Source: Buddleja alternifolia
Taxonomy: Eukaryota > Streptophyta > Magnoliopsida > Lamiales > Scrophulariaceae
Direction of reading: 5' to 3'
Assembly (NCBI GenBank): GCA_019426215.1
Contig: CM033394.1
Coordinates: forward strand, 42,778,423-42,842,422
DNA: 64,000 nt
Under the pieces are notes generated by a model. That model made no database searches, was not told the origin of the DNA, and saw only the letters and a list, made by a program, of their open reading frames with translations. Numbering within the stretch: position 1 is the stretch's first letter; the number at the start of each line of letters is the position of its first letter. Made by a program: the position numbers and the translations under genes. Below, piece by piece: positions 20,952-33,260 of the stretch.

Positions 20952-21149
20952 GGCAAAATTTTGGGGGTTTTAAATAAATAATATAGTTTTTAATAATATT
21001 TATATAAATAATACACACAAAAAAAAATTCAGAAGTAGCACACTATGCCAATGGAAATGGCGAACCCACCTGAGCTACGTCATTACCATTAGCGTACCCA
21101 CACTTACCATTTTTTTTATTTATTTATGTGACAGGATAGGTCAATGGTC

Positions 21150-22081
21150 AGAAATTTTTGTCATTTTCAGGATTATTTTTTGACATTTTGTGTACATTTT
21201 TGGGCTTCGACTTCAACACAAAAAATGTAAATTGACTCCCAAAGTTTGTAATGGTGCGAGAATTGATTCATTTCAATATCCGGGTAAAAAAATACAGCAT
21301 GTTAAAAAAGACACACATATACCATTTTTTCGAAGAAAAAATATTTTTTCGACATTTTCGAAATAATTTTTCAACATTTTCTGTACATTTTCGAGCTTCG
21401 ACTTCAACACAAAAAATGTAAATTGACTCACAAAGTTTGTAACAATGCAAGAATTGATTCATTTTAATATCCGGGTAAAAAATACATCATGTTAAAAAAG
21501 ACACACATATACGGATTTTTCGGGAAAAAAAAAATTTCGTCATCTTCGGGATGGTGAAAAATCCGAATATTCATTTTAACATGTTATATTTTTTCACTCG
21601 AATATCGAAATGAATCATTTATTGCACCATTACAAACTTTGTGAGTCAATCTACATTTTTTATGTTGAAGTCAAAGCTCGAAAATGTATAAAAAAAGGTC
21701 AAAAAATCATCCCAAAGATGATGAAAAAGCATTTTTTTTCCAAAACATTCGTATATATGTGTCTTTTTTAACATATTGTATATTTTCACTCGAATATCGA
21801 AATGAATCAATTTTTGTATCGGTACAAATTTTGTGAGTCAATCTATATTTTTTGTGTTGAAGTCGAAGCCTGAAAATGTCGAAAAATCATCCCGAAAATG
21901 ACAAAAATATATATTTTCCCGAAAAATCCGTATATATGTCTCTTTTTTAACATATTGTATTTTTTCACCCGGATATTTAAATGAATCAATTCTTGCACCG
22001 TTACAAACTTTGTGAGTCAATCTACAATTTATGTGTTGAATTCAAAGTCCGAAAATGTACAAAAAATATCAAAATATCATC
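21150..22081. repeat. Foldback array of ~190-bp units
   Basis: Two tandem units in one orientation carry CTTCGACTTCAACACAAAAA at about 21205 and 21396. Three units in the opposite orientation carry GAGTCAATCTA at 21642, 21834 and 22014, with periods of 180-192 bp. The switch of orientation is near 21535-21545. Each unit also includes GAATTGATTCATTT and ACATGTTAAAAAAGACACAC or the complement. The two arms could pair over several hundred bases. Confidence 0.85.
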
Positions 22082-24144
22082 TCTTCATCTTATGTTTATA
22101 TTGTTATAACTGTATGATGAAGTCCCTAGAATTCACACATAGCTATGGGGCTTGATTTCTCATTGGATGGATATCATACAACAAGTCTCTAAGGCTGTGA
22201 TTTCTAAATACTGTCCAAGTCATAGAATTATCAAGATGGAACATTGATAATTCGGATAGACTTGCGCCTATGATGCACACTCTTAATTGGAGAATGTCTC
22301 GTTTTATAGATATTAGTGTAGTTGACATAAATGCACATACGCGGGTGTTTGTTGAGAACAAGTTCACTGATTACCCTGACTGAAACTTCCTAAATTGGAA
22401 TCATCTATATATGTCGAATTAGGAGTTTCTTAATCACAATAGTGCAAGATTAATTCTTTGACTTGAGTCATCACAGTAATCTTGTATATTGACTCACTGC
22501 ACTTTGACTCCTGTGCCAATTATTTTACAAGGACACATATGGACTGGTGATTAGGTGTAGTGACTCGTATATGGAGGTTGGTGTTGACAACAAAGAATCC
22601 ATCACTTGTCTAGATGAACAAGTGAATTTTCTATAATATTTAAAGTGGTTTGACTGAGTTAGTCCTTGGCCAAGGAAAGTAAGTAATTAATTAAGAAATG
22701 AGTTTCTTGAATTAATTAATCACTAGTCAAACACACTTAAATTATTAAGATTGAATTTACAAGGATCTCCACCAATAAGATTCCTCGATCCTTAATTCAA
22801 TTGGAAAATTAGTTGATGGAAGAATCTCACTTGCATGGAATGCGCGATTGGAAAGGTTCACTTTGAATCGCCTACATCCAGGTCTTCAAGATAAGTAGCT
22901 AGAAATTTTTCTTTGATTTATGAGTATCTTATATTTAATGGATATTAAATAATAAGATGATTAATTAAAAGTGTTTAATTAATCGAGACAATTTAATTGT
23001 CCAAATTAAATCATAAAGGTTATGAACCCATTACTAGTATGTTGGTGAACCTAAAGGGTCACACACAATACTCGGACAAATCCATTTCTTAGCTAAGGGA
23101 ATTTAATTCAAAGTAGTTGAGTTAATATATTAATTAATTAGATTAATTAATTAAAACTTTTATTTATTCAAGTGTTGGATAAATGAATTAATTAAGTTGA
23201 TAAGATCAATTTAATTAAGCTTAAGTCTAGAAAGTATTTAATTAATTGGAAGTGACTTTTAATTAATCTAGTATGGTGGATTAATTATTAAAAGACTATT
23301 TTATAGCCTTGATCGAAAATATGGTGGAGGAAAATAATTAAAGAGTTTAATTAATTTTCTTCTAAAAGGAAATAAGATTTCTTAGAGAGAAAGAAAACTA
23401 ATTAAAATAGAAGAGTTTTATTTGGGAATTAATTAGTCTTTTATTCCTACATGAAAAAGCATTAATGTATAAGAGTTCTACATGGAAAAGAATTGCAAGA
23501 ACCTAGTCCTATATATAGGACATGTAAAGAACGAAAATTTGATGATGACTTTTGAAGCCAAAATTTTTCGTTCCTCTTGCATAGAAAATCGACCCTCTCT
23601 CTCCACATACAAGTTCTTGAATTCTTGATTATTCATCAAAATCTTGAATTCAAGAATTTTTCCAAAATACTTAGAGAAGTAATTTTTGCTTTCACCTTAA
23701 TCCCATACACTATTCCTTAGAGTTAGAATAAACGTTTATAGATCAACCTAGCTAAAGATTATAAACGAGTGGGTATCCGGGGTGTGGATCAACTTTAGAG
23801 GAGAAATACTTGGGTCTCTGACGTGAATCAAGAATCCTATCAAAGGCGTTTTCGGTGGAGGAAATCAAAATTTTCATCAAAGGGAAAAACGAAAGAGTTG
23901 ATTCAAAGAACGAGGAACAAGCTAGGGAACTTACGTTAAGGAAGAAGAAACTCTTCGATTTTTGCGAAAAATCGAATAAGGTAAGATCTTCTTTATTTAA
24001 GTTTTAAATAACTAGTATAGAGATGCGCAAGCCTATGATACGTGATAAGCCCGTAGGATTAATAAACTCGCATGTTTAAATCCTAGAAACCAAAATTTTA
24101 ATTTTCCGCTGTGCTTAGTCGGGCTATATGTATATTTCCCAACA
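22082..24144 (+). repeat. Copia-type LTR remnant
   Basis: The 3' end reads TTTTCCGCTGTGCTTAGTCG, then TATATTTCCCAACA, ending at 24144 like many copia LTRs. A TATATATAG box lies at 23510-23518 with a leader-like region after it. The expected TGTTGGG start is not present near 22082, so the 5' end is missing or diverged and the left boundary is only where homology to the foldback units stops. There is no polypurine tract, primer site or coding sequence. Confidence 0.5.
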
Positions 24145-24238
24145 TTAAAAACTATATTTTTTATTTAAAACCCCCCAAAATGTTTAGACCTTAAAACTCT
24201 CAAGTCCTTTGCCTTTGTACCATTCAGAGACTATATAT

Positions 24239-24876
24239 TGTCACGGCCCTAGAGTTTGAAGTATTTTGAGATGATTGGAACGTGTCATCTTGCTCGACAC
24301 GAGAGTCTAGAAGCCATTTGCGTATTCTAAAAAAGTGAAAGATTCTACAAAGGTCTAGACGACTCCAAAAGTTCTAGAATACTTTAGAACAATCTAGATA
24401 CTAGTAGAAAGTTCCATAATAGTGTAGAACCATGTGGGATGTTCTAGGTGGTTCTAGATGAGTATAGAAGCTTCTAGAAAGCGGTAGAGGTGTGTGGACA
24501 TATCTACAATTATGTGGATAAGTTAGGAAGTTTTTAGGATGAGAATATACTAAGGAACATTTTTGGAAAGTTCTAGAGAGTCTCTCCCAACCGTCGAATC
24601 AGGAGGTGAACTAGTATAAATAGGAGTGGTGATATCATTTGTAACGAACCAAGTGTAGAATCAAGTCTTATGAGTCATTGAGAGTAATAATGTAGTATTC
24701 TCAAGTTCTACTCTTGGGTTCTTCCTTCCAAATTTCTTACTCTCTACTGCCCAATTCCCCTTTCACACACGAGCACGTGGGTGATTGTCGAGGCTAACTT
24801 AGTATAATCTCGCAAGAGGTAGATTGGAGGGCTAAGTGCCGCACGATACGTTAGTATCGAGGATAAGTCCGTGACA
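24239..24876 (+). mobile_element. Solo LTR, TGTCACGG/CCGTGACA
   Basis: Perfect 8-bp inverted ends TGTCACGG (24239-24246) and CCGTGACA (24869-24876), with a TATA box TATAAATAGG at 24615-24624. TTCTAGA-type words recur through its 5' half. It is 638 bp long. The flanking pentamers (TATAT and CTATG) do not match, so either it is old or it formed by recombination between different copies. Confidence 0.7.
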
Positions 24877-26443
24877 CTATGCTACACATTCCCAGAGCCA
24901 AAAATCCGAAAAATACATGTGTGCGCAGAACAACATATATAAAATAAATCCAAATAGAGTTTAAGAAAGTGGGTTTCAGGTTCAAGACCCATGTCATAGA
25001 CCCTCAGCTAAAACATTCGGATTAATAATTCTCTCAAGAAAAGAAACCAACAAAAATTAGACCACTAAATTCAAATCTTTCTTTACTTTTGTATATGAAA
25101 TTGATATTACAAAAGCAATAAATTGTTCGGGAACTTACATGAAATCAATCACATATGGAGATATGTAGCCGGCGATTAGTGGGAGGGACTGCAGAGTTTG
25201 TGGATTGAACATCGATGGGGTGTGAGATTTTTTCTTTCCTTGGTGTGAGAAGAAACTGGGAGAATATTTAATTAGCATATTTAGTCTCTTTCCTTCTGCA
25301 AGACTGTTAACGTCCGTTCTCTTCCCCATTAAATTTGTGGTAGTTTTCCATGTGTCAGCAATCCAGCCTTTGGAATAGAAAATGGAATAAGATTTTGGAA
25401 TAGATGATCTTGTCCGAGTCCTAGACGTAGTCCTCAAGTTACAACTTACAACTAATTAATATTTATTGAGAGTTGTTAAAGGCAATCCACTTTTTGTTAT
25501 TAGCACTCCAACTTTCATTTTATTTTGCTAAAAAGTCAAAAAAAGCCTTTCATTGTGTAAAAGAAAGTTATGAAAGATAATTTATTTTATTCTTGTTAAT
25601 TAATATGTTCAGTATAAACATTTTAAAATCAATTCAGCCTAATATCTCAAAACACAGTTGGAGATAATATGAAGAATTTTATTGACATTTACATTGTGAT
25701 CTCACAAATAAAAAATAATTTCATGCTACAAATACTCAGAAAAAAATTGATCGAAATAAAATAAAATATCTATTTTCGTATTTGCTTTATCATCTAATAA
25801 ATTTGAAATGATTTTATTCATTATCATCCATTTTAATTGAAAACTCTACAAATCACGTATGAATACACAATTACAATATTGCAAATAGTAAGAAAATGTA
25901 AAAATCAAGTCATTTTGGAGAAAAACTAATATCTTAAACTGTTATAGAAAGAAATAATTCATCAAGCAAAATATTGAACAAAGCCTTTAACTTTTGTTTC
26001 CAAGAGTAAACAGTGATTAAAGTGCAAATAAAATGGGCAGAAGAACTATGAAAAAAATAAAATTATCAATTGCATTATCAATGGGCCGATTATTTCTTGA
26101 TAATATTCTAAGATTTCCTGAAACGTTTAGTATTTATAAGCTCTAATATTTCATCCAACTCCTCCAAATCATTTTCATTGCTTCGGTTGTCCATTGCCAA
26201 AATTTTAAGTTTAATATTAATTACAACTACAATTTTAATTGATTGAATTTCGAAAGTAACCAAGAACCAAAATAAATGCAATACCTGGTGGATGTATATT
26301 TTACCTTAGAAAGTTAGAAAAGAGAAGAACCATTTCTTTACTAAAAATTTGAAAGGCTTTGTGTTTTTTCTTACCTATTTCTTTTGGACAAAGCTTCTCA
26401 AGGTCCAACAATATTTATTTTGGATTCTATGTGAATTTTTAAT
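24877..26443. other. Intergenic, no gene supported
   Basis: AT-rich DNA. A 100-codon minus-strand frame at 25135-25437 has unbiased composition but no recognisable domain, splice partners or promoter, so it is not called. Confidence 0.4.
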
Positions 26444-27206
26444 GGGAAAATTATACTGAGTACCCCTGAGATATTGCCTAATTACGGTTTACACCCTCTA
26501 GTTTAAAAAATTACAACTAACATCCTAAAGTTTCCTTCTGTCCAACAATCGGCACCTTCCGTTAGGGTTTCAGTACGGCGCCGTTAAAATTTTTGTGAAC
26601 TTCCGAAAATACCCCTTATTTTGGCGGGAAATTCTTTTGAACCTGAAAACCCTAAATTTTTGGACAATTATACCATTTTGGTGTTATTTGTAATATTTTG
26701 TAAAGGTGTAGATGTTATATGTAATGTTTCAATATTTGAGTTATAATTTCAATATTATTTGAAAATATTTTAATTATTTTTAATTACATTATAATTTGTT
26801 CGAAAATAGTTTTTTATTTGATTTTATTTTTGATAATTTCAGAAATAAACAAATTAGTATTATTTGATAATTTATTTCATAAAATAGTTTTACATCAATA
26901 TATGAAACTACAGAATGTTAGATGTAATTTTGTAAACTAGGAGATGTAAACCGTAATTAGGCAATACCACAGGGGTACTCAATGTAATTTTACCTTAGGG
27001 GCAACATGGTAATTCAGTCTTTTTTATTTTTCTAATATTTTCTCTTTTTTTTTAATATTCTGTTAGGGGTATTTAGGTCAATTTGCAACTTCCGTCCAAC
27101 CTTACATCAATATATGAAACTACAGGATGTTAGATGTAATTTTTAAACTAGGGGATGTAAACCGTAATTAGACAATACCTAAGGGGTACTCAGTGTAATT
27201 TTCCCT
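26444..27206. mobile_element. Mutator-like MITE
   Basis: Left end GGGAAAATTATACTGAGTAC and right end complement GGGAAAATTACACTGAGTAC, followed on both sides by CCC and then words like CTAATTACGGTTTACA. A perfect 9-bp direct repeat ATTTTTAAT flanks it (26435-26443 and 27207-27215). A ~105-bp right-terminal segment is present twice (26890-26994 and 27102-27204), so it has an internal end duplication. Confidence 0.85.
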
Positions 27207-27788
27207 ATTTTTAATAGTATAAGATGCAGTTGTGTCTTGCACTAATTTATATTTAATTGACATTAAAGATAATTTTATCAATTTTGAAAAAATAAAATAA
27301 AATGTGGTGTTCCTTTAACAACTTCCTGTGGACATAAAAAGAGAAAAAAAAGAGATATAAAGAAAAGAAAACTTTATACGAATTTTAGAGAAATGATATT
27401 GGAGATCCAAAAATTACCGTAGGAGCTCCGCTCTTATATTTCTATCTAGGAAAGCGACAAGAATACACATTAACAAATAAGTTTTTTTTTGTGCGACCAT
27501 GTACACAACCATATCACTAAATTCTTCTTACACTTGGTTCAGATAAAAGAAATAGAATCTCTTTTTTATTTCAACGAAATAATTATGTGAAAATAATACA
27601 TTATGATTAGCTTGATACTGTGAAACTGAAACGTATGCTTTTATATAAGCACAAAATTATTCATCAAGACCGTTAAGGAATAGAGGAATATTTTTTTAAA
27701 ATCTTTTGTGTATTCAAATATGAAATATTAGGGTTAATTGACACGCACATCTCATGTTTTATTAATTACGAAACATCGGTTGTGCCCA
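27207..27788. other. Intergenic, no gene seen
   Basis: AT-rich DNA between two MITEs, without a supportable feature. AGGGTTAATTGACACGC at about 27730 may be the worn end of another repeat. Confidence 0.35.
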
Positions 27789-27797
27789 TTAAGTTGG

Positions 27798-28165
27798 GGG
27801 TTAAATGCAAAAAAAAACCTGTGATATAACTTTTTTGCTACCCCCTGTGATCACGAAATAGCCTAAAAACCCCACGTGTTCTTAAAAAGTCTGCAAAAAG
27901 TCAATTTTTGTTAAAAAGAGAGAAAGAAATATGTGTTTTTGGGTGAAATAATACTATTTTGCCTTTTATATTGTTTGGAGAGTGTATAAATGACAAATAA
28001 GCATGTCAATAAAGGTAAAAAAACATGAAAAACATACTCGTTTTTTTACAAAAAGTGGCTTTTTGCAGACTTTTTAAGCACACGGGGGGTTTTTAGGTTA
28101 TTTCGTGATCACATGGGGTTTTTAGCAAAAATGTTATATCACAGGAGGTTTTTTGCATTTAACCC
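27798..28165. mobile_element. Mutator-like MITE, 9-bp TSD
   Basis: 368-bp element beginning GGGTTAAATGCAAAAAA and ending TTTTTTGCATTTAACCC, with inverted identity continuing inward (CCTGTGATATAAC, then GTGATCACGAAATA). A perfect 9-bp target duplication TTAAGTTGG lies at 27789-27797 and 28166-28174. It has no coding capacity. Confidence 0.93.
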
Positions 28166-28512
28166 TTAAGTTGGACATGTGCATATCACATGACCAACTT
28201 TATGGCTAAAATTGATCGAAAATTGAGAAGAGGGACCACATTGAAATAAATTGTTGAGTTGAGAAACTTAATCGACGCAATTAGAAGTTGAGAGACAAAA
28301 GTGATTGTAAACATAAAGTTGAGGGACTAATAGTGACATTGCTCCGAAATATTATCTATTTTACATGCATGTTGCATGAGAATTTGCTACCTACATTTAG
28401 AATTATTATTTTCTTATTTGATGTGGGCGATAACAAATTTGTATTATTTCTTAATTTATAATTGTGTTGATCAATTGAACTTATTGCTCAAAAACAAATT
28501 GATACTAGGTAG

Positions 28513-29291
28513 TCTAAAGGTGTCAAACGGGCCTTAAAGGGGGGTCTTAAAGGGGACGGCTCATTTAAGTCCCCTTTAAGGCCCGTTGAGACCTTGCCTC
28601 ATTTAAGGCTTTGTCCCCTTAAGAAGCAAGCTTTAATTGGAACAAGGCCTTTAAAGGGACTTGCCTAATGGGTCCGGTCGGTCCGTCCCGTTAACAATAT
28701 TATTTATGTTTTAATATATTTTTTTCAAAAACTAAAATTGTAAAAAAATATTAAAAAAATAATGTGCAATGGTCAAATTTTTTACCATTGTCCACTATGG
28801 CTAATGCACTTAGCAATTTTGTGCAAAGAATTGTTTTGCTGTGCAAAACATGTTCCTTTTCCTTTTCTTTTTTTTTTTGTTCTATCCTATTAATATTCTA
28901 TAAATTCTCCAATTCCATTCCAATTTTATTCACTCTCATCCAATTCATTTCAATTCTCAATTTTTAAACTTTTCATATTCCAATTAATTTTAGTACACTT
29001 ACTAGTGAAATGAAATGATAAACAAATGTACAAATAATTTTAAAAAAAAATCATTGCGCAGATGTGATTCAATTTTGGGAGTCTCTTTAAGGCCTCTTAA
29101 TGTCCCTGTCCCATTTAAGTCTCATCCCCTTTACTAAAGGAGCCGGGACGGCCCCTTAGTAAAGGGGACCTAAAGGGGCTGGATCGGCCCGTCCCCTATA
29201 ACTAAAGGGACGGATCAATCCGGCCTTCCACAAACAAAGGCGCCTAACAAGATGAATCAATCAAGCCCTTTAGGCTCGTTTGACACCTTTT
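28513..29291. mobile_element. Non-autonomous hAT-like element
   Basis: Inverted ends AAAGGTGTCAAACGGGCCTT (28516 onward) and the complement of the right end, AAAAGGTGTCAAACGAGCCT. CTAGGTA precedes the left end (28505-28511) and follows the right end (29292-29298), giving 7 of 8 bases of a plausible hAT duplication. Subterminal AAAGGGGAC/GTCCCCTTTA words repeat near both ends. The GGTGTCAAACGGGCC terminus is common in plant hAT MITEs. Confidence 0.8.
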
Positions 29292-29802
29292 CTAGGTACT
29301 AATATAGAGTAAATGAAGTAAACTAGTTCAAGTAGTTGTTCAGATTTTTCTTTTCTGGTTTATATTATAATTGTCATTATTGAATTTTACAAACTATAAC
29401 TTTGTTTTATCAATGATGCTCGGGATTTTAATTAATTACTTTATTTTTACTGACATATGTTTTAATTGACTTTGATTTTAAGTAGTGAAGAAAATATTTA
29501 TAGCTGATAATGGTTTGTCTTGATTGCATAAGAATAGTTTTAAGATTCAAGGGCATTTTTGACATATTTAAGTGTCAAAATTAAAGTTGGAGCTCGTATA
29601 GTAATTTTTGGAATGTCAATATCATCACCCATATTTATTTGCAATTATATGACACTATTAAAATCTTTCCAAAATTAAATTTGCCATTATATGACACTAT
29701 TAAAATCTTTCTAAAATTAAGAAAGAGATAATATATATATACATACATACAACATAACTCCAATAAAAATTCAATTCAATCTGTTTTAGGTAAAAAAGAA
29801 GA

Positions 29803-32800
29803 ATGAATTTCTTCAAGCCAAAAGATGCTAAACCGCAGTCGTCGGCATCTCCACAGAAATCCGAATACCCTAACCCCTTTTTTTCTTTTTTCGATAACTT
29901 GCTGCACAAGAAGAATAAGAAGAATCTAGCCCTAAGTAATGCAGAAATCAAAAAACGGTTACATGGGACACATGTATACACAGTCTCCGATTCTACGGGA
30001 CTTCGTTATTGTACGAGCTCTGATACTGCGGAAAGGGATATTGAATTCTACTTTTTTAGTAAACCACATGCTGAAGAGTTTTTGCACAAAGCTAAGCCAG
30101 AAATCCAAGTTGAGCCCTCAACCCAAATCCAACTCCGTGGTGTTCCACTTACCCAGGTTAAACAAACCCTAATCACTTTTTTTAATTAATTTCCTGATTT
30201 CTTAAATAAGAGATCTGGAGTTCAAGCTTGTAGTTAATTATATGTGGAGCAAATCAAGGAAAATATGACATAATTATGCATGGAAGACCGCGTCCAATGG
30301 TCGGAGCATGTATTCTGTGTGCTCATCTGTGTACTTCTTGATTTGGTTGGCATTTTACTTTTGATGTTTCGTTTCACTTAGTACATCAACTTAGTTAAAT
30401 CTAGTGAAGTAGTTAGTTTTCTTTCTCAGCTTCTTGAAATAGGTATATCACAGTGTGGTCCTTTATGGGCAGTGAGTTTATTTTTTGGATAATCACTTGT
30501 ATGGTCCCTTTGATTTTCGTTTTGTGTCACTTTGGTCTTTTTACTAATAATTATGGTATATTAGTCCCTACACTATAAAATATGTTCTACCTTGGTCCCT
30601 GAACATACGTTCGGGCCTATTTCCTCTGGCCAATTCAGCACGTGAATTACACATGCTTTTCATTGGGGGCTTTTTTGTCCATTCTAACCCAAAAAATTCA
30701 GTGGTAAATAAAATAGAAAAATGGATAAAAACGATCAAAACCAAACCATTTAGTTACTAAGTGTAAAAAGGAGAAACAAGATTAGGGCTTTGTTAGGTTA
30801 AAATCTTTACTAAAACACCTCAATAAATCTAACAGAAAGGCGAGATTGTATGTGTTGTGCGCTATCCGAAAATCTTCATCAATTTTAAAAGATGTAGATT
30901 CGTCCAAGAGGGCATATTGCGGCTCTATATGGTAAGTTTCTTAATCCGTATCAGATGATAATGTCGCGTGTTTAGCTATAGTAATAAGATTTATTTAGTG
31001 TTAAATCATTGTTAATCACTCTTTGGTTGATAAAATAGTTTTTTTTTTTTGTTCATTTTGCTAGGGTTCATACTGAAATCAAATAATGTTAGGGTTGTGC
31101 CCTCTTTTATTTAGGATTAAAGTGTCACACTTTAATTTTTCTGAACTTTGGGTTAGAATGGACAAAAAAGCCCTTGATAAAAAGTATGTGTAATTCACGT
31201 GCTAAGTTGGCTGGAGAAAATAGGCCAGAAAGTGTGTTTAGGGACCAATATGGAACATATTTTATAGTATAGGGCCTAATGTGCTACAATTATTAGTAAA
31301 GGGACCAAAGTGATACAAAACGAAAACTAGAGAGACCATAGAAGTGATTATCCCTTTATTTTTACTTGCTTTATGGTGTCATATGATAATTCTGTAAAGA
31401 ATCTTAGAATTATAGGTACGGACAATATTGAATGCTTCTATGTGTTTGGATTGATCATGTTTAGCTTCACCAGGTCTATGCCATATATGCTAAAGTAATA
31501 ATGTATCATAGGTTGTTGATTATGAAGGAGAGGGGTTTCCTATTAGGTTGGTACCAGAGATTTCCGAAATAAACAACGCCGTACAGGTTAGGCAATTTTG
31601 TTTTAATTATCTTTTATGCTTGTTGTATGTATGTCTAGCAAGATATACTAATTATGTACTTTTGCTTCTTCTCCATAGGAAAGAGCGAAAAATGTTGGTT
31701 TTCCTGATGACAAGTTTTCTGGAGTTCCAGTTTTCCAGGTTCAATGTGTGTGTATATATATATATATAATTACTAAAGGACAATTAAATCATGCAATAAT
31801 ATGTGTGAATATTACAACCAAACTGCAAAGATTGGAGGATTGAGACATTACCCAATCACGCGTAGCTCAAGTGCAAAGATTGAGACATAAGACTTTCAAT
31901 GTTATGACTAACGAGGATTCAAATGTATGTACATTTTCATCATTCAATTTTTATTTTGTTTCTGTACCGCAGGCAGATGATTTAGCATTGAGATTTAATG
32001 GAGATCCGAACACATATCGCCTTGCCTATTTCAGAAAGGTAAACTAGTTGCGAGAGTTTAGTATCGTTTTAAGGAGTCATTTGCACATTGCACCATCGAA
32101 TTAGCATCGAATTGGCATATTGCTCCCTTAAATTAGCATTGGCTTGGCATATGGCATCGTCAATCGAGTTCAGGCCTTACTTCTCAAAAGTTGGTCAACA
32201 CAAAAGAAAACAAAAGAGAAAATCAAATTATTTTATTTTATATACATTATTTAAGGATTTAACAAACTCTTGAATTCATTATTTCCTTTCATTATTGAAA
32301 GGAAATGAGGTGCAATTGACCATTTTGCCCCTAAACCTCGGTGAATTCATTATTTCGGCGAAAAATATGTCTTGAATTTAGTCAAGGGTGTAACCTAACA
32401 AACCAATATTAATTCCAGATGCAATATGTCAAATTTGCAATTTAAGGGTGCCAAAACGTGGAAATTCAAAAACACAAAGCATATTGTTTGAAACTTTGTA
32501 TTTTGTAGTACAGGTCGATATTTATTTTGTGTTGTAAATTGTGTAGGACGACCTTGAAAAGGCCCTTAGTGAAAGAGGACCTATTCATACTAACGAAGAA
32601 AGAGAGATTATTCAGGTTCTTTATCCAATATTTGCTATATATTACTTGTTAATTTTTGGCTAATTCATTCACACACACTTAATAAAAATATATATATTCA
32701 CATGTTGTGGTAGGTTGCGGCTCTTGAAGATATAATACAAGAAATGAAGGTGAGGAAGAACTTATTCTTATGAAAGAGGAAAAAAAATCTCTTCAATGTT

Positions 32801-32958
32801 AATCTCATATTATTTACTGGTATTCTATCATATGCTTTATATATACATATATATAAATCAATTTGAGAATTTGTTTTTTGCAGGATCCCTCAACGTCTAA
32901 GTCGAATGATATATATTTCGTAGCTCCTGGAAAGGATCCCCATAAATATGAAGATTAA
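29803..32958 (+). CDS. TIC22: TIC22-like protein, chloroplast envelope
   Basis: Seven exons join with GT-AG introns, all in phase 0: 29803-30156, 31512-31586, 31680-31739, 31973-32038, 32547-32615, 32714-32749 and 32884-32958. The product is 244 aa, close to the 250-270 aa usual for the family. After a Pro/Ser-rich N terminus (MNFFKPKDAKPQSS) come IKKRLHGTHVYTVSDSTG, FYFFSKPHAEEFLHKAK and GFPIRLVPEISEINNAVQ. The family signature follows: DDKFSGVPVFQ, YRLAYFRKDDLEKAL, VAALEDIIQEMK and NDIYFVAPGKD. Tic22 is a peripheral chaperone-like protein of the intermembrane space that helps preproteins pass between the TOC and TIC complexes. The start is the first ATG of an open exon 1; an A-rich leader and TATATATATAC (about 29733) precede it. 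The match to Tic22-III versus Tic22-IV is not resolved. A MITE lies in intron 1. Confidence 0.88.
30486..31354. mobile_element. MITE in TIC22 intron 1
   Basis: Long inverted ends: left GGATAATCACTTGTATGGTC, right complement GGGATAATCACTTCTATGGT. Both continue through TTTTCGTTTTGT, CACTTTGGTC and CACGTGAATTACACATGC-type words. TTTATTTTT flanks it on both sides (30477-30485 and 31355-31363), a 9-bp duplication. It is about 869 bp long, Mutator-like by duplication size, with no transposase. Confidence 0.85.
32039..32546 (+). other. TIC22 intron 4, repeat-like content
   Basis: Carries worn inverted words (TGCACCATCGAATTAGCAT; later GGTGCAATTGACCATTTTGC; AGGTTTAGGGG complement) suggesting an old MITE. 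Boundaries cannot be set. Confidence 0.3.
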
Positions 32959-33067
32959 TCATTTAGTTGAATGAAGATTGATTTTGCTACTTTATTATTT
33001 TAAGGGAAACATTCTTTCTTTTTCCTAAGTCCTATATTTTCTTTCGTTATTGTTAAGACTTATAGTT

Positions 33068-33162
33068 GTCTAATGAAATATTTTCCTCAAAGTTATTTAA
33101 TTATAGGTTACATCGTCTAATGAAATATTTTCCTCAAAGTTATTTAATTATAGGTTACATCT
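33068..33162. repeat. 47-bp tandem duplication
   Basis: GTCTAATGAAATATTTTCCT starts at 33068 and again at 33115, with the following AAAGTTATTTAATTATAGGT identical. It lies about 110 bp after the TIC22 stop, probably in the 3' UTR or just beyond. Confidence 0.9.
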
Positions 33163-33260
33163 TTAATGTTTATGTGGAAGAGTTGCATGTGCTTCCTTTG
33201 ATAGCTTAAGTTCTTCTTATTTCTCATTAAACTCATATTACTCTCCATATACAAAAAATT

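Larger units (their letters stand above)
20952..24190. mobile_element. Putative TIR element with foldback core
   Basis: Inverted sequences flank this interval. At the left (20957-20994) a TTTTGGGGGTTTTAAATAAA stretch is followed by TATAGTTTTTAAT. At the right (24144-24183) ATTAAAAACTATA is followed by TTTATTTAAAACCCCCCAAA. Between them lie the inverted ~190-bp array and an LTR remnant. I could not find a target duplication, and the right inner flank has been altered by the LTR. The family is unassigned. Confidence 0.5.

Noticed and set aside
25135..25437. 100-codon minus-strand frame
   Set aside because: No domain, no splice partners and no recognisable promoter; could be chance in this composition.
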